The notes under the pieces: model-generated
What the model was told of the DNA's origin: nothing
Databases searched by the model: none
The model's input: only the letters and a program-made list of their open reading frames with translations
Made by a program: the position numbers and the translations under genes
NCBI GenBank assembly: GCA_963801855.1
Contig: CAWDGK010000003.1
Span: 1-64,000 of the forward strand
Source of the DNA: JACDAN01 sp963801855
GTDB lineage: Bacteria; Actinomycetota; Thermoleophilia; Gaiellales; Gaiellaceae
Length of the DNA: 64,000 nt
Direction: 5' to 3'
Part shown: positions 8,029 through 15,553 of the stretch, piece after piece
Numbering within the stretch: the first letter of the stretch is position 1
Layout: every line of letters starts with the position of its first letter

Positions 8029-8333
8029 AGGAGGGGGTAGACGTCGAAAGCGGGCTCCTCGTAGGGATGCGCCTCGCGAAGGGCGGCGACCACCTGATCG
8101 TGGAGCTCCTCGGGGTAGACGGTCTCGAGCCGCAGCTCCGAGACTCGTTGTTCCTTCCCGCGCTCTCCGATCGTCGGCGAAGAACGCTCCGTGCCGATGA
8201 AGGTTCCCGTCCCTGCGGCGTACCAGGAGCAGTGCTCGTAGTCGCCGATCCGGCCGGCGCCGGCCCCGAAGAGCGCGGTGCGCACCCTGTCGAGCGCCTC
8301 ACGGGGAACGAAGACGACGAGCTTCCTGTTCAC
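8025..8333 (-). CDS. YqfO/NIF3 C-terminal domain-like protein (CutA/PII-like fold)
   Basis: This 102-residue protein matches the small domain inserted in NIF3/YqfO proteins, here as a stand-alone gene. It shows 'KLVVFVPREALDRVRTALFG', 'GRIGDYEHCSWYAAGTGTF' and the C-terminal 'VAALREAHPYEEPAFDVYPL'. The HPYEEPA-D-Y signature is diagnostic of this domain, which has a PII/CutA-like trimeric fold. The molecular role is not settled. It overlaps rnhA by 4 bp, and it starts immediately after the stop of the cupin gene to its right with no spacer, so it is part of the same leftward unit. Confidence 0.8.
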   Translation of the reverse strand: MNRKLVVFVPREALDRVRTALFGAGAGRIGDYEHCSWYAAGTGTFIGTERSSPTIGERGKEQRVSELRLETVYPEELHDQVVAALREAHPYEEPAFDVYPLL

Positions 8334-8690
8334 CTAGATCTCGCGCTCCGGTGCCTGCTCGGCATCTGCGTCGCCCGTGTTCGCGGTGCCCCGCCGCTCG
8401 ATGAGCAGAATCTGTGCCTCCGAATCGGACCTGGGGCAGTGCTCGACGCCCCGCGGAACGACGAAGAGCTCACCCTCCTCGAGCTCGACGTCCCGATCCC
8501 GGAGCTGGATCGTCATCCGGCCCGAGAGCACGAGGAAGAAATCGTCCGTGTCCGGGTGCGAGTGCCAGACGAACTCGCCCCGGAGCTTCCCGACCTGGAT
8601 CTTGTCCTCGTTGTAGTAGCCGACGATCCTCGGCGCGCAGTTGTCGTCGAAGGTCGCCAGCTTCTCGGCGAGGTTGACGGCCGCGTCCAC
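8334..8690 (-). CDS. Cupin-domain protein
   Basis: This 118-residue single-cupin protein starts at GTG 8690, 2 bp after the aldehyde dehydrogenase stop. Cupin motif 1 is 'FVWHSHPDTDDFFLVLSGRM', giving the HxH metal ligands and the downstream acidic residue. Motif 2 is 'GELFVVPRGVEHCPRSD'. It should bind a metal and act as a small dioxygenase, isomerase or sensor; the substrate is unknown. Tight packing with the upstream dehydrogenase implies co-transcription and perhaps a shared small-molecule pathway. Confidence 0.85.
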   Translation of the reverse strand: MDAAVNLAEKLATFDDNCAPRIVGYYNEDKIQVGKLRGEFVWHSHPDTDDFFLVLSGRMTIQLRDRDVELEEGELFVVPRGVEHCPRSDSEAQILLIERRGTANTGDADAEQAPEREI

Positions 8691-8692
8691 CG

Positions 8693-10191
8693 TTAGCCGG
8701 CGTCGATCTGGGCCTTCTGCAGGCGGCCCGAGTAGTCCACGTAGATCGACTTCCACTCCGTGAAGACGTCGAGCGCCGCCTGACCGGCCTCCCTGTGGCC
8801 GTTGCCGGTGTCCTTCGTCCCGCCGAACGGGAGATGAACCTCCGCGCCGATCGTCCCGGCGTTGATGTACGTGATGCCGGTGTCGAGGTCGCGCATCGCG
8901 CGGAACGCCTTGTTGACGTCGCGCGTGAAGATCGAGGACGAGAGGCCGTACTTGACGCCGTTGGCCGCCCTGAGCGCCGTCGTCGAAGGAGTCCACGGGG
9001 ATCAGCGCGGTCGTGGGGCCGAAGATCTCCTCCTGCGCGATTCGCATCCCGGGATCGACGTCGCCGAAGATCGTCGGCCGGTAGTAGAAGCCGTCCGACA
9101 GGCCGTTGTCCGACGCGACCTCGCCGCCGGTGAGGAGCTTCGCGCCCTCGCCCTTGCCGATCTCGGTGTACGAGTGGATCTTGTCGAGCGCGCGCTGGTT
9201 GATCACCGGACCGACGTCGGTGTCGTCCTCCCAGCCGAGGCCCAGGCGGAGCTTCTCGGCTGCTGCGACGAGCTTCGACTGCAGCTCCTCGTAGACGCCG
9301 CGCTGGACGATGATGCGGCTGGCGGCCGTGCAGCGCTGGCCGGAGGTGCCGAACGCCGACCAGACGATGCCCTCGACGGCCAGGTCGAGATCGGCGTCGT
9401 CGAGAACGATGATCGCGTTCTTGCCGCCGAGCTCGAGGTGGACGTGCTTGAGCCCGTCGGCCGCCGCCTTCAGCACGGCGACACCTGTCTCGCGGGAGCC
9501 GGTGAGCGAGATGACGCGGACGTCGGGATGCTTCACGAGCGTCTCGCCGACCGCCCCGCCTCCGCCGTGCACGATGTTGACGACGCCAGGCGGAAGACCC
9601 GCCTCGACGAGCAGCTCGACGTAGCGCTGGCCGAGCGTCGGAGTGTCGGTCGCGGGCTTGAAGACGATCGTGTTGCCGGCGACGAGCGCCGGCAGCGTCT
9701 TCCACGAGGGGATCGCGATCGGGAAGTTCCACGGCGTGATCACGCCGATGATCCCGATCGGCATCCGGACGCTCATCTGGAACTTGTCCTTGAGCTCGGA
9801 CGGCGTCGTCTGGCCGAAGAGGCGCCGCCCTTCGCCGCCCATGTAGTACGCCATGTCGATCGCTTCCTGGACGTCTCCGCGGGCTTCGGCGAGCACCTTC
9901 CCCATCTCGCGCGCCATCAGCTGCGAGAGGTCTTCCTTCTGGTCGGTCAGGAGCTGCGCCGAAGCGGAAGAGGATCTCCCCGCGCTTCGGCGCCGGGACG
10001 AGGCGCCACTCCTCGAATGCCGCCTTCGCCGCGGCGACGGCACGGTTGACGTCCGCCTCGCCCGAGAGCGGGAAGGTGCCGATCGCGTCGCCGTTCGCGG
10101 GCGACGTCGACTCGAACGTCTCACCGGAGGCGGAGTCGACCCACTCGCCGGCGATGTAGTTCTGGAAGGTCTTCGATCCGAGGAGCGCCAT
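8693..10191 (-). CDS. NAD(P)-dependent aldehyde dehydrogenase, two frameshifts
   Basis: A full-length (~499 aa) aldehyde dehydrogenase starts at ATG 10191 ('MALLGSKTFQNYIAGEWVDS'). It carries 'ITPWNFPIAIPSWK' (cofactor pocket), 'LTGSRETG', catalytic Glu in 'HLELGGKNAIIVLDDADLD' and nucleophile Cys in 'FGTSGQRCTAASRI'. The frame breaks twice. One extra G near 9959 (TTCGGCGCAG where TTCGCGCAG restores the frame) and one near 8983 (GACGGCGCTC where GACGCGCTC restores it) both lie in GCGC contexts. The C-terminus 'LDTGITYINAGTIGAEVHLP' is intact in the third frame. It resembles ketoglutarate-semialdehyde/succinate-semialdehyde-type dehydrogenases, but the aldehyde is not determined. It is grouped with a cupin gene. 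Confidence 0.88.
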
Positions 10192-10205
10192 CGACGGCGC
10201 ACAGA

Positions 10206-10422
10206 TTACTCAGGCGGGTCGGTGGTGAGGAACGTTCCCGGAGCGCGCGGACGGCGCCGATCGCGGATCTCGCGCTTCCCGCCCGCGGCCTTGCCCCTTC
10301 GTCGGTCCGGACCGTCCCGCCGGTCGACGATCACCTCGACGTTCGGGATTGTCCTTGTAGTACTCCGTCAGCTTGTCGAACAGATCGTCCTCGAGCTCGG
10401 CTGGGATGACGCAGTAGATCAT
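10206..10422 (-). CDS. Conserved small basic protein (about 71 aa), one frameshift
   Basis: ATG 10422 starts 'MIYCVIPAELEDDLFDKLTE' and continues to YYKDNP. One extra C in a CCC run near 10350 shifts the frame. Removing it gives 'NVEVIVDRRDGPDRR' and a basic tail 'REIRDRRRPRAPGTFLTTD' ending in TAA at 10206. The repaired protein resembles a recurring small hypothetical family in actinobacteria with a folded N-terminus and Arg-rich tail. The function is unknown. It ends 15 bp upstream of the aldehyde dehydrogenase start. Confidence 0.6.
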
Positions 10423-10635
10423 CGGCCTCTGTGCTCCTTCGAGTGATGCAGCCTGATTTCTGGGTCGCTAGCACCAAGCGAGAGTGCGCACTCGGTCGAA
10501 GGCAAGGCTGGGAGCCTTGTCGAGATCGAGGGTGTGCTCTGGCGCCGGTGATCGCGGGCCAGGAACAGGCCTGAATCGCTTGAGGGGCACGTACTCTCAG
10601 TGTAGGGCCGGATCCGGCGGACGCGTGGCCAGCGG

Positions 10636-11248
10636 CTACAGGCGGCGATCTGCGGGACGATCCTGCCGTCGGGCTCGATCGCGGCGTTCCAGGCCTGGAA
10701 CGTGTGCTCGAGCTCGCCGAGCTCGTGGCCTCGCGCCTCGAGCTTCACCGGCTGCGCCGACTCGGGCGACACGCGGTACTGGTACCAGGTGATGTCCCAG
10801 GCGATCGTGATCACGAGCTCCTGGTTCACGCCTGAGAGCGGCAGGATGCTCGCCCGCGGCTCGCCCAGGCTCTTCGCGACTCCGCCGATCGTCCGTCGAT
10901 AGTCGCTCGCGTTGTAGAGGTCGGCCGCCTCGACGGTCTGCGAGCTCCGGATCGCTGAGCCGGCGAAGGATCGGCTCCGACGCGACGGTCTCTTCGGGCG
11001 TCGACTGGAGCGGCGCGAAGATCGACGAGAAGAAACCCTTCCGCTTGCGCCGCTGAACGGGAACCGTCGGCGTCGTCGGGCTCCCTTCCTTGCGTCCATC
11101 CGTACTCGGTCGCGATCTCCTGGCAGAGCGGGCAGACATCGACGAACGGGCCACCGTCGGGCGCGTATCGCACCGCACGCTCACCCTGGAGAAGGCTCCG
11201 GTCGCAGATGGCGCAGGTGCGGGTGACCGCCTGGCCGGTGATCTGCAT
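10636..11248 (-). CDS. Conserved protein with N-terminal Cys4 zinc-binding motif, two or more frameshifts
   Basis: The frame from ATG 11248 begins 'MQITGQAVTRTCAICDRSLL' and has 'FVDVCPLCQEIATEYGWTQ'. The two CxxC knuckles form a probable zinc ribbon. Indels near 11085 and 10950 split it. The remaining pieces read 'TPTVPVQRRKRKGFFSSIFA' and, further on, 'TVEAADLYNASDYRRTIGGV' and 'VNQELVITIAWDITWYQYRV'. They look like one ~200-residue protein with a linker and a C-terminal alpha/beta domain. The exact stop is uncertain (TAG at 10636 in one frame). The function is unknown. Its start faces a PadR gene across a shared operator region. Confidence 0.6.
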
Positions 11249-11302
11249 GAGCCGCGATCCTAGCCCAGCGCGGCTCGAGCACCTGTCGGTATCTTGTCGC
11301 AG

Positions 11303-11323
11303 TACATGTGTCATTTACATGTA
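11303..11323. promoter_or_regulatory. Probable PadR operator
   Basis: TACATGT and TACATGTA are separated by GTCATT, giving ATGT-7 nt-ACAT symmetry like published PadR-family operators (ATGT/ACAT half sites about 8 nt apart). It lies 9 bp ahead of the padR GTG start and between two divergent genes. That suits autorepression, and perhaps control of the leftward zinc-ribbon gene. Confidence 0.6.
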
Positions 11324-11331
11324 GGTAGAGA

Positions 11332-11727
11332 GTGAGAGGCCATCGCGGTCGCGGCCGGGGCATGCGCGTTCGCAGACGCGTCTCGCCGGGCCAGTACGAC
11401 ATTCGGGCCCGCATCGAGCGGTTTGCCGAGCCCGCGGTGCTCCTTCTTCTCCGCGAGCGGCCCGTCCATGGCTACGAGCTCCTCGAACAGCTCCCCGAGC
11501 TGACCGGCGAGCGCGTGGACATGGGCAACCTCTACCGCTTCCTCCGCGTTCTCGAGGCCGACGGCATCGTCAGCTCCGAGTGGGACGACGAGGCTGCCGG
11601 CCCGAGCAAGCGGGTCTACCGGCTGACCGACGAGGGGCGCGCGCTCCTCGACCAGTGGGCTAGCGCACTGAAAGATTCGCAAACGCGCATCACGCGCTTT
11701 CTCGCCAGACACAGAGAGAGGAGGTGA
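11332..11727 (+). CDS. PadR family transcriptional regulator
   Basis: This 131-residue protein has a winged-helix domain: 'AVLLLLRERPVHGYELLEQL', 'VDMGNLYRFLRVLEADGIVS', 'SEWDDEAAGPSKRVYRLTDE' and 'GRALLDQW'. This is the PadR pattern (recognition helix followed by a beta wing ending RVYRLTDEG). The N-terminal ~25 residues are Arg/Gly-rich and may be partly upstream sequence; GTG 11332 was chosen for lack of a better start. Its stop overlaps the next small ORF. A palindrome at 11303-11323 suggests it represses its own promoter. Confidence 0.88.
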   Translation: MRGHRGRGRGMRVRRRVSPGQYDIRARIERFAEPAVLLLLRERPVHGYELLEQLPELTGERVDMGNLYRFLRVLEADGIVSSEWDDEAAGPSKRVYRLTDEGRALLDQWASALKDSQTRITRFLARHRERR

Positions 11728-11729
11728 CC

Positions 11730-11921
11730 ATGCATCACAGACGACATCGCGGCTTTCGCCGCCACCGCGGCCTCGGCCAGGGTTGGTACGACCGGGAACG
11801 CGTTCTGGAGCGCCTGGAGAGCTACCAGCGCGACCTGGAGCAGGAACTGGCCGACGTCTCGGATCTGATCAAGCGTTTGCAGGCCGGAACGGACGAGCAG
11901 CCCCAGCCCGCCACGGTCTAA
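11730..11921 (+). CDS. Small coiled-coil protein downstream of PadR (DUF5320-like)
   Basis: This ~63-residue protein begins 'MHHRRHRGFRRHRGLGQGWY'. A GTG at 11724 overlapping the padR stop is an alternative start. The N-terminus is His/Arg-rich. The rest is an amphipathic helix 'DLEQELADVSDLIKRLQAG', which should form a coiled coil. Small His/Arg/Gly-rich proteins with such helices commonly follow PadR genes and are annotated DUF5320. It is probably co-regulated with padR; a direct role as partner or effector is inferred only. Confidence 0.65.
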   Translation: MHHRRHRGFRRHRGLGQGWYDRERVLERLESYQRDLEQELADVSDLIKRLQAGTDEQPQPATV

Positions 11922-11925
11922 CCGA

Positions 11926-12110
11926 TCAGTCCTCCCCGCGCTCGCGCCGCTGCCGCCAGCGATGCAGGTTCTTCGACTTGCTCGCGGCCTTCGGCGGCGC
12001 GGGCTCGGGCGGCGGGTCGTTCTCCGCGAGCCACCGGGCGGCATCGTCCTCGGATTCGAGACCGACGGCCCGCTCCCGCTCCCCACGCTCTTCGCGCCGC
12101 CTCCTCGCGA
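11926..12110 (-). CDS. Small charged protein (about 60 aa), start codon not found
   Basis: Between the EF-G2 stop and the DUF5320-like gene, the minus strand has a coding-like frame ending in TGA at 11926. Segments include 'RRRREERGERERAVGLESED' and 'LAENDPPPEPAPPKAASKSK' and a basic 'NLHRWRQRRERGED' end. The charge periodicity and proline linker look protein-like. No ATG, GTG or TTG is in frame after the EF-G2 stop, so either a base is wrong or it is a downstream extension read by frameshift. Coordinates of the 5' end are approximate. Confidence 0.3.
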
Positions 12111-12121
12111 CGGGCGGCGCC

Positions 12122-14178
12122 TCAGGCGTTGACCTCTTCCTTGTCCTTCTGCGACTCGGCCATGACCTTTTGTGCGACGTGCGTCGGGACTTCCTCGTAC
12201 CGCGCGAAGTGCATGTGGTAGTCGCCCCGTCCTCCGGTGATCGACGTGAGCGACTGGGAGTAGGTGAGCATCTCCGCCATCGGGACCTCCGCCTTGATCG
12301 AGGTCATGCCGCTTCCCGTCGGCTCCATTCCGTGCAGCCGCCCGCGCCTCGAGTTCAGGTCGCCGTTCACGGCGCCCACCGAATCGTCCGGCACTGACAC
12401 GTCGACCTCCATGATCGGTTCCAGGAGCACCGGCTCGGCGGCGCCGTACGCCTCCTTGAAGGCCATCGATCCGGCGATCTTGAACGCCATCTCGGACGAG
12501 TCGACCGTGTGGTACGAGCCGTCGACGAGGAGGACGCGCACGCCCTGCACCGGGGCTCCCGCCAGCTCGCCGTGCACCATCGCCTCCTGGATCCCCTTGT
12601 CCACCGCGGGCCGGAAGCCCTGCGGGATGACGCCGCCGACGATCTTGTCGACGAACTCGTAGCCGGTGTGCCCCTCGAGCGGCTCGAGGACGATGTGGCA
12701 GTCGCCGAACTGGCCGCGCCCGCCTGTCTGCTTCTTGTAGCGCCCGTGGCCCCTCGACTCCTTGCGGATCGTCTCGAGGTACGGGCACCCGCGGCTGCCG
12801 TAGGTCGACCTCGACTCCGAAGCGCCGCTTGACGCGCTGCACGGCCACCTCGACGTGCATCTGCGAGAGGCCCGAGAGCAGCTGCTCCCCGGTCTGCGGA
12901 TCGCGGCGCATGACGAGTGTCGGATCCTCTTCGGAGAGCCGCCGGAGCGCGGTTCCGAGCTTCTCCTCGTCGCCCTTCGCCTTGGGTGAGATCGCGAAGC
13001 TCATCACCGGCTCGGGGAACTCGATCGTCGGCGGCTCGGCGCCGGTTTCCCGGTCGAGGAGCAGGTCGCCGGTCAGGACGTCCTTCAGCTTCGCGACCGC
13101 CCCGAGGTCGCCCGGTCCGAACGCGTCGGCCGGGTCGTGGTCCTTTCCCTGGAGAGTGAGCAGCTGGCCGACCCGCTCCTTGTTGTGGTTGCGGGAGTTC
13201 ACGAGCGTCGAGTCGGCGCCGACCCTGCCCTCGATCACCCGGAAGACGTTGATCCGCCCGGCGAACGGGTCCGCGACCGTCTTGAAGACGAAGGCGGCGC
13301 TCTCCGCGCCGTCGATGTGCACGTCGAAGTCCTTCTTCGCCGGCGAGGGGACACCCTCGACGAGCAGGTCGAGCGTCGCGGTCGTCCCGAGATTCTTCGT
13401 CGCGACCCCGCAGGCGACCGGGAAGATCTCTCCCCGAGTGACGGCGTCCTTCAGCGCGTGCGCGACCTCCTCGTCGGAGAGCTCCTGGCCGTCGAGGTAG
13501 CGCTCCATCAGGCTCTCGTCGGTCTCGACCACCGAGTCGAGGAGCTGCTCGCGGTACTTGGCCACCTGGTCGGCAAGCTCCGCCGGGATCTCGCCGGGGG
13601 CCTCCTCCTTCGCACCTTCGGCGCTCGTGTACGCCTTCATGTGCAGGAGATCGACGATTCCGCTGACCTCGTGCTCGACTCCGATCGGCAGGTGCACGGC
13701 GACCGCTCGGGTCGAGAACGTGTTCCGGATCTGCTCGAGCACGCGGAAGAAGTCGGCGCGCTCGCGGTCGAGCATGTTCACGAAGAGGACGCGGGCGAGC
13801 CCGAGCTCCTTCGGCCCGGCCCCAGACCCGGTTCGTCTGCACCTCGACGCCCATGACCGCCGAGAGGACGATCAGCGTTCCCTCGACCACGCGGAGGGCG
13901 GAGATCATGTCGCCCTGGAAGCTCGGCTCGCCCGGCGTGTCGATCAGGTTGATCTTGCGGCCCTGCCACTCCGTGTGGCAGAGCGCAGCGGAGATCGACA
14001 TCTGCCGGCGCTGCTCGTCCTCGTCCCAGTCACCGACCGTCGAGCCCTGCTCGATCGATCCGAGCCGGTTGATCGCGCCCGACTGGAAGAGCATTGCCTC
14101 GATGAGCGAGGTCTTTCCCGTGCCCCGGTGTCCGGTGACGGCGACGTTGCGGATCTTTCCGGGCTCGACGGCGGCCAT
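12122..14178 (-). CDS. Elongation factor G-like protein (EF-G2 type), two frameshifts
   Basis: This translational GTPase is about 685 residues. The P-loop is 'TGHRGTGKTSLIEAMLF'. Switch II reads 'LIDTPGEPSFQGD', where canonical EF-G has DTPGH, so the catalytic His is replaced. Domain III has 'EDPTLVMRRDPQTGEQLLSG' and 'GLSQMHVEVAVQRVKRRFGV'. Domain IV/V has 'AVNGDLNSRRGRLHGMEPTG' and 'PMAEMLTYSQSLTSITGGRG'. Indels near 13822 and 12790 (an extra C in a CCC run) break the frame. The SRRGR-HGME and switch II pattern fit actinobacterial EF-G2 rather than the housekeeping factor, which normally sits with rpsL/rpsG/tuf; none of these is here. EF-G2's role is poorly defined. Confidence 0.88.
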
Positions 14179-14229
14179 AGGGGCAGGTCCTCCTCGGGGT
14201 CGATGGGGACCCGCGATCTTATCGGGGAG

Positions 14230-15021
14230 CTACTGCTCTTCTGCCCGCTGTGTCGCACCCGAGAGGCGAGCCTTGAGGCGCAGGATCGCCTTGGTGTGGA
14301 GCTGCGAGACGCGTGACTCGGTCACACCGAGCACCTCTCCGATCTCGCGGAGGGTCAGCTCCTCGTAGTAGTAGAGCGTGACGACGAGCTTCTCGCGCTC
14401 CGGCAGCCGGGAGATCGCCTCGCCGAGCGCCTCCTTGAGCTCGGTCGCGCCGAGGGACGACTCCGGCGAGGGCGCGTCGGTGTCCTCGATCGTGTCGATC
14501 AGGGCGACCTGGTCGCCGCCGGAACCGCCGATCGTCCAGAGCTCGTCGAGCGCGGCGATTGACGAGCGAGAGATGTCGGTCAGGCTGTCCTCGAGCTCCT
14601 CCACGGTGATCCCGACGTGCTTTGCGATCTCCTCGTCCGTCGGCGGCCGGTGGAGCTTGGCCTCGAGCGCCGCCATGGCACGCTCGATCTCGCGGGCCCG
14701 GGCGCGAACCGAACGCGGTACCCAGTCGAGCGAGCGGAGCTCGTCGATGATCGCGCCCTTGATCCGGGCAATCGCGTACGTCTCGAACTTGATGTCGCGC
14801 TCGGGGTCGAAGCGCTCGATCGCGCCGATCAGGCCGAGGAGCCCGTACGACACGAGGTCCTCCTCCTCGACGTGCGCCGGTAGGCCGCTGCCGAGCCGGC
14901 CGGCGACGTACTTCACGAGCGGCGCGTACGTGAGGATCAGACGGTCGCGGAGCGCCTTGTCGTCCGGATGCGAGCGATACGCCCGCCAGAGGGTCTGGGT
15001 TTCGTCGACTTGAGCGCTCAC
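14230..15021 (-). CDS. FliA/WhiG family RNA polymerase sigma factor
   Basis: This 263-residue sigma-70 family protein has regions 2, 3 and 4. Region 2 is 'LVKYVAGRLGSGLPAHVEEE', 'DLVSYGLLGLIGAIERFDPE' and 'IKFETYAIARIKGAIIDELR', followed by 'SLDWVPRSVR'. Region 3 is 'LHRPPTDEEIAKHVGITVEE'. Region 4 is 'LPEREKLVVTLYYYEELTLR', continuing to the helix-turn-helix 'EIGEVLGVTESRVSQLHTKA'. This is the FliA/WhiG group, which drives motility or developmental genes. No flagellar gene is in the window, so a WhiG-like regulatory role is more likely, by inference. The gene lies 51 bp upstream of EF-G2. Confidence 0.92.
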   Translation of the reverse strand: MSAQVDETQTLWRAYRSHPDDKALRDRLILTYAPLVKYVAGRLGSGLPAHVEEEDLVSYGLLGLIGAIERFDPERDIKFETYAIARIKGAIIDELRSLDWVPRSVRARAREIERAMAALEAKLHRPPTDEEIAKHVGITVEELEDSLTDISRSSIAALDELWTIGGSGGDQVALIDTIEDTDAPSPESSLGATELKEALGEAISRLPEREKLVVTLYYYEELTLREIGEVLGVTESRVSQLHTKAILRLKARLSGATQRAEEQ

Positions 15022-15041
15022 GGCTAGAGAAGGATACGGCG

Positions 15042-15236
15042 CTAGCGCGCCATCTCCTCACGTGCGGTGCGGAATGTTCGGATCGCTAGGCCTGCCATCC
15101 AGAGCGCAAGCACTGCTGCGGCGACGACGATCACCCAGGCCTCTGCGTTGTACGCGGCTGCCGCGATCCCGGCGAAGAAGACGGTGATGAACGAGAAGAG
15201 GACGCCCTGAGCACGGCGCTGCGCAGGCCTGGCCAC
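15042..15236 (-). CDS. Small two-helix membrane protein
   Basis: A basic N-terminus 'MARPAQRRAQGVLFSFITVF' leads into one or two hydrophobic helices ('FAGIAAAAYN', 'AWVIVVAAAVLALWMAGLAI') and a charged tail 'RTFRTAREEMAR'. GTG 15236 is preferred because a longer start at 15287 would overlap the acidic ORF at 15247-15354 and adds a low-complexity Ser/Lys stretch. It is a typical single-gene actinobacterial membrane peptide of unknown role. It precedes the sigma-factor gene by 20 bp on the same strand. Confidence 0.6.
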   Translation of the reverse strand: MARPAQRRAQGVLFSFITVFFAGIAAAAYNAEAWVIVVAAAVLALWMAGLAIRTFRTAREEMAR

Positions 15237-15246
15237 AGGCCCGAGC

Positions 15247-15354
15247 CTACTCGTCGGGGAGGATCTGCTCGCCTTCGCTTTCGCCATCGGCCCCGGTCTC
15301 TGCGACCTCGTCAGGCTCGGCGTCGTCGCGGTCCTCGAGCGGCTGGTCGGTCAT
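15247..15354 (-). CDS. Very small acidic protein (35 aa)
   Basis: ATG 15354 to TAG 15247 encodes 'MTDQPLEDRDDAEPDEVAET' followed by GADGESEGEQILPDE. Fourteen of 35 residues are Asp or Glu and none is hydrophobic enough for a core, so it would be disordered. It ends 10 bp before the preferred start of the small membrane protein, as a two-gene leader unit would. An acidic partner for a basic or membrane protein is one idea. A chance ORF in GC-rich DNA cannot be excluded. Confidence 0.4.
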   Translation of the reverse strand: MTDQPLEDRDDAEPDEVAETGADGESEGEQILPDE

Positions 15355-15382
15355 GGCGAGGTGATGCCCGAAAGGGCGCGTC

Positions 15383-15388
15383 TACAAT
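15383..15388 (+). promoter_or_regulatory. Probable -10 box for tRNA-Trp
   Basis: TACAAT ends 12 bp before the tRNA-Trp 5' end, the expected -10 position. The -35 region is GC-rich and has no recognisable hexamer. Confidence 0.5.
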
Positions 15389-15400
15389 CGGACAAGGCCC

Positions 15401-15473
15401 AGGGGCGTAGCTCAATTGGTAGAGCACCGGTCTCCAAAACCGGGGGTTGCAGGTTCGAGTCCTGTCGCCCCTG
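15401..15473 (+). tRNA. tRNA-Trp (CCA anticodon)
   Basis: The acceptor stem is AGGGGCG paired with CGCCCCT, and the discriminator is G. The D arm is AGCTCAATTGGTAGAGC. The anticodon stem CCGGT/ACCGG encloses loop CTCCAAA, which gives anticodon CCA. The T arm is GCAGGTTCGAGTCCTGT. No CCA tail is encoded. In many bacteria this tRNA precedes secE-nusG; here it is followed by a hairpin and an oppositely oriented esterase gene, so it is a stand-alone unit. Confidence 0.96.
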
Positions 15474-15480
15474 CTGGGCA

Positions 15481-15502
15481 AAGCCCCGCAGGCGCGGGGC
15501 TT
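15481..15502 (+). terminator. Hairpin terminator after tRNA-Trp
   Basis: A perfect 9-bp stem AAGCCCCGC / GCGGGGCTT with loop AGGC begins 8 bp after the tRNA. There is only a short T stretch (TT), as is common for high-GC actinobacterial terminators. It also lies 51 bp beyond the stop of the convergent esterase gene and could serve both strands. Confidence 0.7.
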
Positions 15503-15553
15503 CCGGGTCGAATACGTAGCGGTCGAGAGTGCGCGGGAACGCTGCTCGAGACG

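Noticed and set aside
8862..10049. 395-codon rightward ORF opposite the aldehyde dehydrogenase
   Set aside because: Shadow frame. The leftward strand encodes dehydrogenase motifs after two one-base corrections.
10206..10422. Calling the frameshifted genes real pseudogenes
   Set aside because: The breaks are single-base, often at homopolymers, in many unrelated core genes, and repair restores full conservation, so sequence error is more likely.
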